Shown here piece after piece: positions 1 to 5,536 of a stretch of 14,515 bases of DNA (positions within the stretch are counted from its first letter, which is position 1; every line of letters begins with the position of its first letter). Under the pieces are notes generated by a model, which saw nothing but the letters and a program-made list of their open reading frames with translations, ran no database searches and was not told the origin of the DNA. Made by a program: the position numbers and the translations under genes. The stretch spans positions 7,321 through 21,835 of the forward strand of contig NYUL01000030.1 in NCBI GenBank assembly GCA_002684055.1, read 5' to 3'. This DNA comes from Gammaproteobacteria bacterium. GTDB lineage: Bacteria; Pseudomonadota; Gammaproteobacteria; Magnimaribacterales; TMED112.

Positions 1-45
1 CTATTTTTTGGCTTGGGTATTTTTCAAAGAAGATATGAAAATTAA
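1..45 (+). CDS. Possible 3' end of an upstream gene (partial)
   Basis: Two frames are open from the left edge into the start of the next gene. One reads LFFGLGIFQRRYEN and stops with TAA at 43-45, which looks like the end of a membrane helix followed by a basic cytoplasmic tail. The other reads IFWLGYFSKKI and stops with TGA at 36-38, giving the ATGA overlap with the next start that recurs elsewhere in this window. At most one is real. With 11-14 residues no family can be assigned. The existence of an upstream co-directional gene is inferred from the tight packing of this genome. Confidence 0.3.
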   Translation, partial: LFFGLGIFQRRYEN

Positions 46-562
46 ATTATTATTTATACTTTCATTAATGTCGTTTATAAATGCCAAAGAAATACAAATA
101 TCTATATCAGATCAGAAGCTTTATCTGATTGATGCTGGCAATATTATTAATGAATATATTATTTCTTCGTCAAAATATGGGGAAGGAGCACAAGAAGGCT
201 CATTTAAAACACCTTTGGGCAAGCACAGAGTTAAAAAAATGATTGGGCAGGGTGAAAAGCTTGGGATGCGTTTCATAGGAAGGCAAGCACAGAAGGTATA
301 TCCAATATACGCCCAAGAAAAAGTGATTGTGCCTGATGATGTGGTGCAATCTAGAATTATTTGGCTTGATGGGATGGAAGAAGGTGTAAATAAGGGCACA
401 GGCATAGATTCATACTCACGGTATATTTATATCCATGGCACTCCTGAAGAGTGGTTATTAGGAAAAAAAGCATCAAAAGGCTGTATTAGAATGTCAAATT
501 CAGATGTGATAGAGCTCTTCAGTCAGCTAGAAGGCAATGAAACTGTCTATATAGATAAATAA
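35..562 (+). CDS. Exported L,D-transpeptidase (YkuD / ErfK-YbiS family)
   Basis: The 175-residue product is a periplasmic YkuD-fold enzyme. The family uses a cysteine to make or remodel L,D-crosslinks in peptidoglycan or to attach proteins to it; which of these applies here cannot be told. Residues 1-17 form a signal peptide (MKIKLLFILSLMSFINA). The fold runs from the IQISISDQKLYLI strand to the end. The catalytic motif is RYIYIHGT (His134) followed by SKGCIRM (Cys150, Arg152). The RIIWLDGMEEG and YIYIHGTPE stretches are typical of the single-domain proteobacterial subgroup. The ATG at 35 was chosen over an in-frame TTG at 8 because it begins the signal peptide and has AAAGAAG just upstream. 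No LysM or other wall-binding domain is present. An AT-rich inverted repeat follows the stop immediately. Confidence 0.9.
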   Translation: MKIKLLFILSLMSFINAKEIQISISDQKLYLIDAGNIINEYIISSSKYGEGAQEGSFKTPLGKHRVKKMIGQGEKLGMRFIGRQAQKVYPIYAQEKVIVPDDVVQSRIIWLDGMEEGVNKGTGIDSYSRYIYIHGTPEEWLLGKKASKGCIRMSNSDVIELFSQLEGNETVYIDK

Positions 563-584
563 TAGTTATTTATAAAAATAACTA
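563..584 (+). repeat. AT-rich inverted repeat directly after the L,D-transpeptidase stop
   Basis: TAGTTATTT (563-571) and AAATAACTA (576-584) are perfect 9-base complements around a 4-base loop, starting at the base after the TAA stop. It could be an mRNA 3'-end hairpin or a weak terminator. There is no clean T-run on its plus-strand 3' side, so efficient intrinsic termination is doubtful. A partly similar AACTATTTATTATAG segment recurs at 620-634. Confidence 0.45.
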
Positions 585-604
585 ATGTTTATTTATAAAA
601 TCTA

Positions 605-632
605 TTGATATTACAAAATAACTATTTATTAT
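605..632 (+). promoter_or_regulatory. Sigma70-type promoter for the candidate small RNA
   Basis: TTGATA (605-610, five of six bases of the -35 consensus) and TATTAT (627-632, five of six of the -10 consensus) are separated by 16 bases. The predicted start is about position 639, just before the GTCAGTC arm of the hairpin. In AT-rich DNA such matches occur by chance. Here its position right upstream of a hairpin and terminator gives extra support. Confidence 0.5.
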
Positions 633-638
633 AGATGT

Positions 639-703
639 ATTAGTCAGTCTCTCCTCTCCCCCCCATGACTGACAAGCTAGGGGCTCCGGCCCCAAGCATT
701 TTT
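639..703 (+). ncRNA. Candidate small RNA or leader RNA with a C/U-only hairpin loop
   Basis: The predicted transcript is about 65 nt. It starts near 639 and folds a hairpin from GTCAGTC (643-649) and GACTGAC (667-673), a perfect 7-bp stem. The 17-base loop TCTCCTCTCCCCCCCAT is entirely pyrimidine except for one A. A strong terminator hairpin follows at 676-703. The loop contains CTCCTCTCC, which resembles an anti-Shine-Dalgarno sequence, and such loops are used by several known families of bacterial small RNAs to bind G-rich sites in mRNAs. The loop C-run could instead pair with GGGG at 680-683 of the terminator, so a transcription attenuator for the downstream small ORF or the glutathione peroxidase is an alternative reading. 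I do not recognise a named family. Confidence 0.45.
676..703 (+). terminator. Strong intrinsic terminator with a cUCCGg tetraloop
   Basis: GCT-A-GGGGC (676-684) pairs with GCCCC-A-AGC (689-697) around TCCG, with one A-A mismatch. The loop belongs to the very stable UNCG class and is closed by the required C-G pair. The stem is followed directly by ATTTTT (698-703). This GC-rich hairpin stands out sharply from its AT-rich surroundings. Confidence 0.75.
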
Positions 704-713
704 GAGAGAAATT

Positions 714-797
714 ATGGAAAAATTTGCAGACAACATAGAGCTACTTATACTTTTTACAATCTTCGCAGTATTACTGCTTGGCATTTCTTCAGTTTAA
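714..797 (+). CDS. Putative 27-residue single-pass membrane peptide
   Basis: ATG at 714 opens a 27-codon frame ending in TAA at 795-797. The product has an acidic N-terminus (MEKFADNIE) followed by one hydrophobic stretch (LLILFTIFAVLLLGISS), the layout of many bacterial small membrane proteins. GAGAGA at 704-709 lies just upstream and could serve as a weak ribosome-binding site. It sits directly after the terminator at 676-703 and 26 bases before the glutathione peroxidase start. No family is recognised. Its reality rests only on hydrophobic design and placement; chance is possible in AT-rich DNA, where codons for Leu, Ile and Phe are frequent. Confidence 0.4.
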   Translation: MEKFADNIELLILFTIFAVLLLGISSV

Positions 798-806
798 CCC
801 CACATA

Positions 807-812
807 TATAAT
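807..812 (+). promoter_or_regulatory. Possible -10 element for the glutathione peroxidase gene
   Basis: A perfect TATAAT lies 11 bases before the ATG at 824, which would give a very short leader of about five bases. No convincing -35 hexamer is found at 16-18 bases upstream (TTCTTC at 785-790 is poor), and TTGGCA at 778-783 is too far away. Confidence 0.3.
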
Positions 813-823
813 AGGTATTAAAT

Positions 824-1354
824 ATGAATAAATTTTCGGCATTACTTTTTTTGTTTCTTGGTCTTCAAGTTTTCAGTTGTGAAAACTTGCTTGATACAGA
901 TGTAAAAATCCTAAATCAAAAAGAGTACAAAAATTTATGTGAGTATAGTGATCACACCATTCTGGTTGTTAATACTGCAAGTAAATGTGGGTTTACTTAC
1001 CAATACGAGCAACTGGAAACACTTCAAAGAAGATTCAAAGACAGAAAATTTACAGTTCTAGGCTTTCCTTCAAGAAACTTTATGGGGCAAGAGTATAGTG
1101 ATGAAGAAAAAGTAAGCGAATTTTGCAAGGCAAAGTTTGATGTGTCATTTCCACTTTTTTCTATTGCGAATGTCAAAAATTCAACCAATCATCCTTTCTA
1201 CAAGAAACTTTATAAATTGACCAGAGAAAGACCTTCTTGGAACTTTCACAAATTTCTCATCACACCAGATGGAGAAATAAAAAGTTTTTCTCACAGAATA
1301 GACCCAGAAGATCCAGTCATTGTCTCAGCTATTCAAGAATCAATAAACCTGTAA
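824..1354 (+). CDS. Exported glutathione peroxidase-family thiol peroxidase
   Basis: The 176-residue product belongs to the Gpx family, whose bacterial Cys versions reduce hydroperoxides, often with thioredoxin rather than glutathione. Residues 1-18 are a hydrophobic export signal ending VFS-Cys19. This resembles a poor lipobox, so a periplasmic or lipoprotein location are both possible. The peroxidatic Cys55 is in NTASKCGFTYQYEQLE, the catalytic Gln89 in FMGQE, and Trp139-Asn140 in SWNFHKFL, completing the usual tetrad. Cys101 (EFCKAKFDVSFPLF) is placed like the resolving cysteine. The normally well-conserved FPCNQF segment is changed to FPSRNF (81-86). The gene is convergent with rpiA, and the two coding regions overlap by 22 bases at their 3' ends. 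Confidence 0.93.
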   Translation: MNKFSALLFLFLGLQVFSCENLLDTDVKILNQKEYKNLCEYSDHTILVVNTASKCGFTYQYEQLETLQRRFKDRKFTVLGFPSRNFMGQEYSDEEKVSEFCKAKFDVSFPLFSIANVKNSTNHPFYKKLYKLTRERPSWNFHKFLITPDGEIKSFSHRIDPEDPVIVSAIQESINL

Positions 1355-1992
1355 CCTGACTCAAGTCCAACCACTACACTTGTAGGCTTATCAAATGCAA
1401 ATATGCCAACGTCTATAATGCCGTTAATTGATAGAATTTCTTCTTCAGTTTTAAGCGGCGCGCTAATTGAAAATTCATAAAGATCACAAAGATAATTTTC
1501 ATTGTCACTTAATTGTTCGCGTTTTTTTATGTTCTGCGAAAACCTTCGGAGTGACGCTAAGCAATCATTATAGTATTTAGGCTCTATCTCAACAGGAAGC
1601 GGAAACTTGCCTAAAGTTTCTACTAATTTCTCTTCATCAACTATACAGATAAAGGTTTTTGCTTGCTTTGCTAATCTTTTTTCATTGGTATGTGCGCCTC
1701 CGCCTCCTTTAATTAAATTAAGGTTTAGATCTACCTCATCAGCGCCATCGATATAGACATCGATATAAGCATTTTTTTGATACTTAGTCACATGGAAACC
1801 TAATTCCACTAAAAGTTGACTTGTTCTATAGGAACTAGAATAAATTGATGTGATCTTATCCTTTAATTTCGGGAGAAATTCTTTTGTGAAGAAATCTGTT
1901 GTGCTTCCGGTACCAATGCCCATCACTAGCTTGCCTTCGTAATTTTTGATAATTTGATATGCCCCTAGAGCAGCATTATATTTTTTAGACAT
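1333..1992 (-). CDS. rpiA: Ribose-5-phosphate isomerase A
   Basis: RpiA interconverts ribose 5-phosphate and ribulose 5-phosphate in the cytosolic pentose phosphate pathway. The 219-residue product has the length of the E. coli enzyme. GTGST (27-31) begins the phosphate-binding loop, DGADEVD (82-88) holds two conserved aspartates, and KGGGGAHTNEK (95-105) carries the active-site Lys95 and the general base Glu104. These are offset by one from E. coli Lys94 and Glu103. Its ATG lies inside the end of ygfA (8-base overlap), so it is probably the last gene of the long minus-strand run. The 3' end overlaps the convergent peroxidase gene, and no intrinsic terminator is visible. The next pentose phosphate gene, rpe, is in the other half of this window. 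Confidence 0.97.
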   Translation of the reverse strand: MSKKYNAALGAYQIIKNYEGKLVMGIGTGSTTDFFTKEFLPKLKDKITSIYSSSYRTSQLLVELGFHVTKYQKNAYIDVYIDGADEVDLNLNLIKGGGGAHTNEKRLAKQAKTFICIVDEEKLVETLGKFPLPVEIEPKYYNDCLASLRRFSQNIKKREQLSDNENYLCDLYEFSISAPLKTEEEILSINGIIDVGIFAFDKPTSVVVGLESGYRFIDS

Positions 1993-2530
1993 AGATTCTT
2001 TTATCGGTAACTATTTTATCTAATCTTACATCAAAGTTAGTTTGAAAATTGAAATCTGTTTTAAGGGCCTCGTAACCCAAACCAATAAGTAAAATTTTTT
2101 TATTTGTATGTAACAGCTTTGAAAAGGTTTGATCATAGTAACCACCACCATACCCTATCCTGTACAAGCTTTTATTGAAGGCTATAAGTGGCAGTAAAAA
2201 AACATCAATTTTAGATAGTTCTGTGTCCACAGAATTTGCTGGTTCTTTTATACCAAATTCATTAATTGAAAATTCAGTTGAAGCAGAACAAAATGACAGC
2301 TTTTCATCGGTAATTCTTGGGTAATAAAATTTTTTATTTGGATCATCTCTAACAATAACTTCGTTATTGATTGGGTAATAGCTCCCTATGTTTTTTGCTT
2401 GTTTATATTCTTCTTGTTGAGATAAGTTTTTATTGATTACAACAGATAATTTTTTTACTTGTTTAGCAGGAAGAGCTTCTCTAATTTTTTTATACTGTTT
2501 TCTTATTGAAGCCTTAGACATCTGAACCAT
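1985..2530 (-). CDS. ygfA: 5-formyltetrahydrofolate cyclo-ligase
   Basis: This ATP-dependent enzyme converts 5-formyl-THF to 5,10-methenyl-THF, returning a storage or inhibitory folate to the active pool. The 181-residue protein has the family signature RIGYGGGYYDQTF in its C-terminal third, and an N-terminal SKASIRKQYKKIREAL helix as in homologues. Two ATGs are possible. The one at 2530 has a weak GGA upstream. The second at 2521 (MSKASIRK) matches the usual N-terminus better. Both lie in the 3' strand of the closing stem of the 6S RNA encoded just upstream, so folding of that RNA could hide the start. The zapA-6S-ygfA order is the conserved gammaproteobacterial arrangement. The gene overlaps rpiA by 8 bases. 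Confidence 0.95.
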   Translation of the reverse strand: MVQMSKASIRKQYKKIREALPAKQVKKLSVVINKNLSQQEEYKQAKNIGSYYPINNEVIVRDDPNKKFYYPRITDEKLSFCSASTEFSINEFGIKEPANSVDTELSKIDVFLLPLIAFNKSLYRIGYGGGYYDQTFSKLLHTNKKILLIGLGYEALKTDFNFQTNFDVRLDKIVTDKRIYV

Positions 2531-2684
2531 TGTTTCCAGTTACCCTGAACCCAAAGGTCAGGTGGGCAACTCTTTTACCTAGTAAGGCCTCCTTATTATA
2601 GTAACGCACAGCTAAATAAAATCTGTTTCCCTAAATTTATAGTATCGGTTCTAAAGTAAATTCTGAAAACCGATGATCCAGACA
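2520..2684 (-). ncRNA. ssrS: 6S RNA
   Basis: 6S RNA mimics an open promoter and sequesters sigma70 RNA polymerase. It is recognised by location between zapA and ygfA on the same strand, by length (about 165 nt) and by sequence. On the minus strand CACCTGACCTTTGGG and TTCAGGGTAACTGG match the 3' arm of the E. coli RNA, GGCCTTA matches its AAGCCUUAAA segment, and AGAACCGATA matches the conserved GAGCCGAUA of the 5' arm. The ends close: CTGGATCAT (2681-2673) pairs with ATGGTTCAG (2530-2522), allowing G-U pairs, and GTTTTCAG (2670-2663) pairs with CTGGAAAC (2541-2534). The exact ends are inferred. The 3' end covers the start codon of ygfA. Confidence 0.85.
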
Positions 2685-2689
2685 ATTTA

Positions 2690-2717
2690 AATATAACTAT
2701 TTAAAAAGATTTTGTAA
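2690..2717 (-). promoter_or_regulatory. Probable 6S RNA promoter
   Basis: On the minus strand TTACAA (2717-2712) and TATATT (2695-2690) are 16 bases apart, and the predicted start at about 2683 coincides with the 5' strand of the 6S closing stem. The -35 element begins inside the zapA stop codon region, so the RNA can be made independently of the long operon as well as by processing of read-through transcripts. Confidence 0.55.
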
Positions 2718-3002
2718 TTATTGATTGATAAATATTTCTATCTTTTTTATAAGTTCTGAAATTTGATCGTCTGATTCTGAAGTGTCTTCAGTTTTTTGAG
2801 TTACTAGTTTTTCATTTTCAATGGCAAGTTGTAGTGCCGAATAGACTATAGCCTCATCTAACTGTTCTTCGGTATGATCAATACTTTCTACTAAATCTAT
2901 TATCTTTTTTTCTGCTTTCTTAAATGGAACATAATCATTAAAAGGGATCATGAATGAAAACTTTCTTTCTTTAATAAAAAGCTCAACTCTTTGCTCATTC
3001 AT
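2718..3002 (-). CDS. zapA: Cell division protein ZapA
   Basis: ZapA binds and bundles FtsZ at the division ring. The 94-residue protein is slightly shorter than E. coli ZapA (109). It has the expected plan: an N-terminal strand pair (VELFIKERKFSFMIP) followed by an alpha-helical region with FKKAEKKIIDLVESI and the AIVYSALQLAIENEKL helix that aligns with the conserved alanine-rich helix. It ends in a charged coiled-coil-like helix (QISELIKKIEIFI). Sequence conservation alone is modest. Position immediately before 6S RNA and ygfA makes the call firm. It starts in an ATGA overlap with the SDR gene upstream, so translational coupling is likely. Confidence 0.82.
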   Translation of the reverse strand: MNEQRVELFIKERKFSFMIPFNDYVPFKKAEKKIIDLVESIDHTEEQLDEAIVYSALQLAIENEKLVTQKTEDTSESDDQISELIKKIEIFINQ

Positions 3003-3727
3003 CCTAAAGATTTTCCTCCATCAATATTTATATTTCTTCCTGTCATATAGGTATTTTTTGTTAAGAGATAATTGATAATTGAAACAATATCTTTTTCATT
3101 ACCAATTCTTTTCATTGGAATGCTAGAAAGAATATCATTCTTTTTTTCCTCTGATGGCTCGTTTATATCCCATAAAATAGCACCAGGACTCACAGAATTT
3201 ACCAAGACATCAGGAGCTAACTCTTTCGCTAAAGACTTTGAAAAATTGATTAACCCGGCCTTTGCAGCAGCGTAGACTGAATAATCCTTTAAACCTTGTT
3301 CAGCATGAATATCAGCAATATTTACAATACTTCCCTTATTTTTTATTAGCTCACTGGAGCAAATTTTTGATATAAAAATTGGTTGATATAAATTAGACGA
3401 AGTAAGTTTTACCCAGTCATTATGTGAAGTTTCACTAAGCTTCTTTGGGTAAAAGGTTGATGCATTATTTATTAATGCTGTAAGCCCATCAATTTCATTT
3501 GCTAGTTGCTTGTGAAAAGACTCATATGATTCTTTGTTATCAAAATCACAACCTATGATTTGACAAGAATCTGGACGGGCAGCATTCAGAGCTGATTTAA
3601 TACGTTCTGCCTCTAATTTCGAAGACCTATATTGAAAAAGAATATTCCACCCAATTGAGTGAAAATGTTCTACTAAAGCCTTGCCTATGCGTTGAGCTCC
3701 ACCTGTAATGAATACTTTATTTTTCAT
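2999..3727 (-). CDS. Pteridine reductase-like short-chain dehydrogenase (FolM/PTR1 type)
   Basis: This is an NADPH-dependent SDR that probably reduces a pterin such as dihydromonapterin or dihydrobiopterin, or backs up dihydrofolate reduction. With the ATG at 3727 it has 242 residues; a TTG at 3736 would add three. TGGAQRIG (8-15) is the nucleotide loop and NNAS (87-90) is followed by TFYP. The catalytic residues are Asp139, Tyr152 and Lys156 (ADIHA and YAAAK). The D-x12-Y-x3-K spacing is that of trypanosomatid PTR1 (Asp181, Tyr194, Lys198), with Asp where classical SDRs carry Ser. PGAILW (181-186) is another hallmark of pteridine reductases. It overlaps cca by 11 bases and zapA by 4. The exact substrate is not shown by the sequence. 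Confidence 0.8.
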   Translation of the reverse strand: MKNKVFITGGAQRIGKALVEHFHSIGWNILFQYRSSKLEAERIKSALNAARPDSCQIIGCDFDNKESYESFHKQLANEIDGLTALINNASTFYPKKLSETSHNDWVKLTSSNLYQPIFISKICSSELIKNKGSIVNIADIHAEQGLKDYSVYAAAKAGLINFSKSLAKELAPDVLVNSVSPGAILWDINEPSEEKKNDILSSIPMKRIGNEKDIVSIINYLLTKNTYMTGRNINIDGGKSLG

Positions 3728-4721
3728 GTTTTTCAATAATCTCTTTAAGTTTTTCTATTTTAACAGTTTCGGGGCTTTTATTTTCTTTTGAAAATAATTC
3801 ACCAAAGTTAAAATTAGAGTACTCTTCTATAATTGGAAGGCATTTTTCTTGTAAAGAACTGAAGAAATTAAGAGTGTATTTTGTTTCTTCTAAGTTATTC
3901 CTTGAAAAGGCGCTATAGAAATCTATCTTATAACTAATATCTCGGTCAGGCTTGTAATTACAGAATTTTTTCCATAATGCTAATTGCCTGTCATAGCTTT
4001 TGGGAATATCGAGCTTTAAAGCAAAATTAAACTTATTAATTTCAGATACTTGGCACCACTTAATTTCTGGCTTATCAGAGATAAAGCTTGGAATATTGTC
4101 TATGCTTGTTAGCCACGGATGAGATAGATTGTATTCCTTAATAACATATAGGAATTCTTCAAATTTGCTGTGTAAGCTTTTTTCAACTTCTCTCCAGACC
4201 CTATCATTTGAAAGAAACTTAAGTTCATCTGATTCTGATATTTTTCTTAGGGCAACTTTTGTTGACTCGTGAATATCAAAATTGGGCATTTGTGATTTAA
4301 ATCTTGCAACACGTAGAGCTCTTAAAGGGTCCTCATAGAAAGCATCAGAGACATGTCTAAATATTCTATTTTTGATATCTGACTGTCCATTAAATGGGTC
4401 GATAAGCATGTCATTGCTATCTTTTGCTATTGCATTGATAGTTAAATCTCTTCTGCTTAAGTCTTCCTCTATTGTGACATCTGGAGTAAAAATAAATTCA
4501 AAGTCTTTGTACCCATATCCAGATTTAAGCTCTTTTCTTGCTAGAGCATATTCCTCATTTGTTTCAGGGTGCAAAAAAACAGGGAAATCTTTGCCAACTT
4601 TTTTGTAACCAAGTTTCAGCATTTCTGCCACTGATGAACCAACAACAAGCCAATCTGTATCTTTGGGTTCCAGGCCTAAGATTTCATCCCTTACTGCCCC
4701 TCCAACTTTATAAATCTTCAT
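3717..4721 (-). CDS. cca: CCA-adding tRNA nucleotidyltransferase lacking a recognisable HD domain
   Basis: The enzyme adds or repairs the 3' CCA of tRNAs using CTP and ATP without a nucleic acid template. Residues 1-200 closely follow the E. coli class II enzyme: GGAVRD (7-12), metal-binding Asp21 and Asp23 (KDTDW), GKDFPVFLHPETNEEYALAR (43-62), RRDLTINA (90-97), EDPLRALRVARF (130-141) and DRVWREVEKSL (173-183). The protein has 334 residues against 412 in E. coli. Beyond about residue 205 there is no H...HD...D series, so the metal-dependent HD phosphohydrolase domain is missing or decayed while a helical tail remains. Start by ATG in a 4-base overlap with apaH. Nucleotidyltransferase activity should be intact. 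Poly(A) polymerase is less likely given the E. coli Cca-like motifs. Confidence 0.93.
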   Translation of the reverse strand: MKIYKVGGAVRDEILGLEPKDTDWLVVGSSVAEMLKLGYKKVGKDFPVFLHPETNEEYALARKELKSGYGYKDFEFIFTPDVTIEEDLSRRDLTINAIAKDSNDMLIDPFNGQSDIKNRIFRHVSDAFYEDPLRALRVARFKSQMPNFDIHESTKVALRKISESDELKFLSNDRVWREVEKSLHSKFEEFLYVIKEYNLSHPWLTSIDNIPSFISDKPEIKWCQVSEINKFNFALKLDIPKSYDRQLALWKKFCNYKPDRDISYKIDFYSAFSRNNLEETKYTLNFFSSLQEKCLPIIEEYSNFNFGELFSKENKSPETVKIEKLKEIIEKHEK

Positions 4722-5536
4722 TTTTGTGAATCCACTGTAATTATTGATTTGTCATTTATATTTATAGCAGCTAATGATCCTCCCCATACACAGCCCAGGT
4801 CTATCCCTTTGATATTATTATGATTGGTTACACCATTTAGTGCAGCCCAGTGGCCAAAGACTATATTTTCAACATCATTTAAGCACTTATGCTCATAGGA
4901 AAACCAAGGTTGAAATTTTTTTGACCCAGATTTTTTAATTTTTGTTTGGAGGTCTAGCTTATTATTGCTGGATAAAAATCTCATACGTGTGAAGACATTA
5001 ATAAGATATCTTCGTCTATTCTTTTTGTTTGTGGATTTTGAGATTGCTTTACTACGGTCGCTGTACATAGTGCTAAAAAATCCTTCCGGATCTCTTTTTA
5101 GGCTATCTGTAAGCTCTTCATTTGCATTTAACGTATCCTCAAGTGTCCATGAAGGCAAAACTCCTGCATGTGTGACAAGCGTTTTCTTATTATTAGTAGA
5201 AATGATCTTGGCAAAAGGAAAGCATGAAAAATAATCGATAATTTCTACTGCCTTATTTTTATTAAGTATCTTTATCATCGTGTCCTTTTTCTTATTATGT
5301 TTTTTTGCGCCAATTAGAATCGCCATAAGATGTAAATCATGATTACCAAGAACGCTTTGTATATTATTTTCTAAAACATAATCCAATACCTTCTCAGATT
5401 CTGGCCCCCTATTGACAAGATCACCAACACAAAAAAACTTGTTCTCTTTATTTGGATCTATAAGTTTTATTAGATTTTTGAATTCTTTATAACAGCCCTG
5501 AATATCACCAATTATAAATTTAGATTTGGCCTTCAT
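4718..5536 (-). CDS. apaH: Diadenosine tetraphosphatase (symmetrical), ApaH
   Basis: ApaH splits Ap4A into two ADP and also removes Np4-type caps from RNA 5' ends. The 272-residue protein carries the PPP-type metallophosphatase motifs in order: GDIQGC (10-15), GDLVNRGP (38-45), GNHD (64-67), THAG with His123, and GHW (228-230), then GIDLGCVWGG (244-253). Gln in the first motif replaces the usual His and, as I recall, is common in ApaH. The ATG at 5536 was chosen because the conserved domain begins just after it. A TTG at 5572 would add 12 residues inside rsmA. It overlaps rsmA by 17 bases and cca by 4. The apaG gene that separates rsmA and apaH in E. coli and Pseudomonas is absent. Confidence 0.95.
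   Translation of the reverse strand: MKAKSKFIIGDIQGCYKEFKNLIKLIDPNKENKFFCVGDLVNRGPESEKVLDYVLENNIQSVLGNHDLHLMAILIGAKKHNKKKDTMIKILNKNKAVEIIDYFSCFPFAKIISTNNKKTLVTHAGVLPSWTLEDTLNANEELTDSLKRDPEGFFSTMYSDRSKAISKSTNKKNRRRYLINVFTRMRFLSSNNKLDLQTKIKKSGSKKFQPWFSYEHKCLNDVENIVFGHWAALNGVTNHNNIKGIDLGCVWGGSLAAININDKSIITVDSQK

Noticed and set aside
8..34. Upstream TTG start for the L,D-transpeptidase, adding MAWVFFKED.
   Set aside because: It would bury the signal peptide behind nine residues; the ATG at 35 gives a standard signal peptide with a purine-rich site upstream.
643..697. A named riboswitch (for example glutamine, SAM or mini-ykkC type) upstream of the small ORF.
   Set aside because: The two-hairpin layout with a short downstream ORF invited this, but none of the conserved motifs of those classes could be recognised.
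3072..5234. Plus-strand open frames opposite the SDR, cca and apaH genes (for example 3072-3275, 4372-4608, 4965-5234).
   Set aside because: They are antisense to strongly conserved enzymes, have no recognisable domains, and reflect the Ser/Leu/Phe-rich antisense of Lys/Glu-rich coding.
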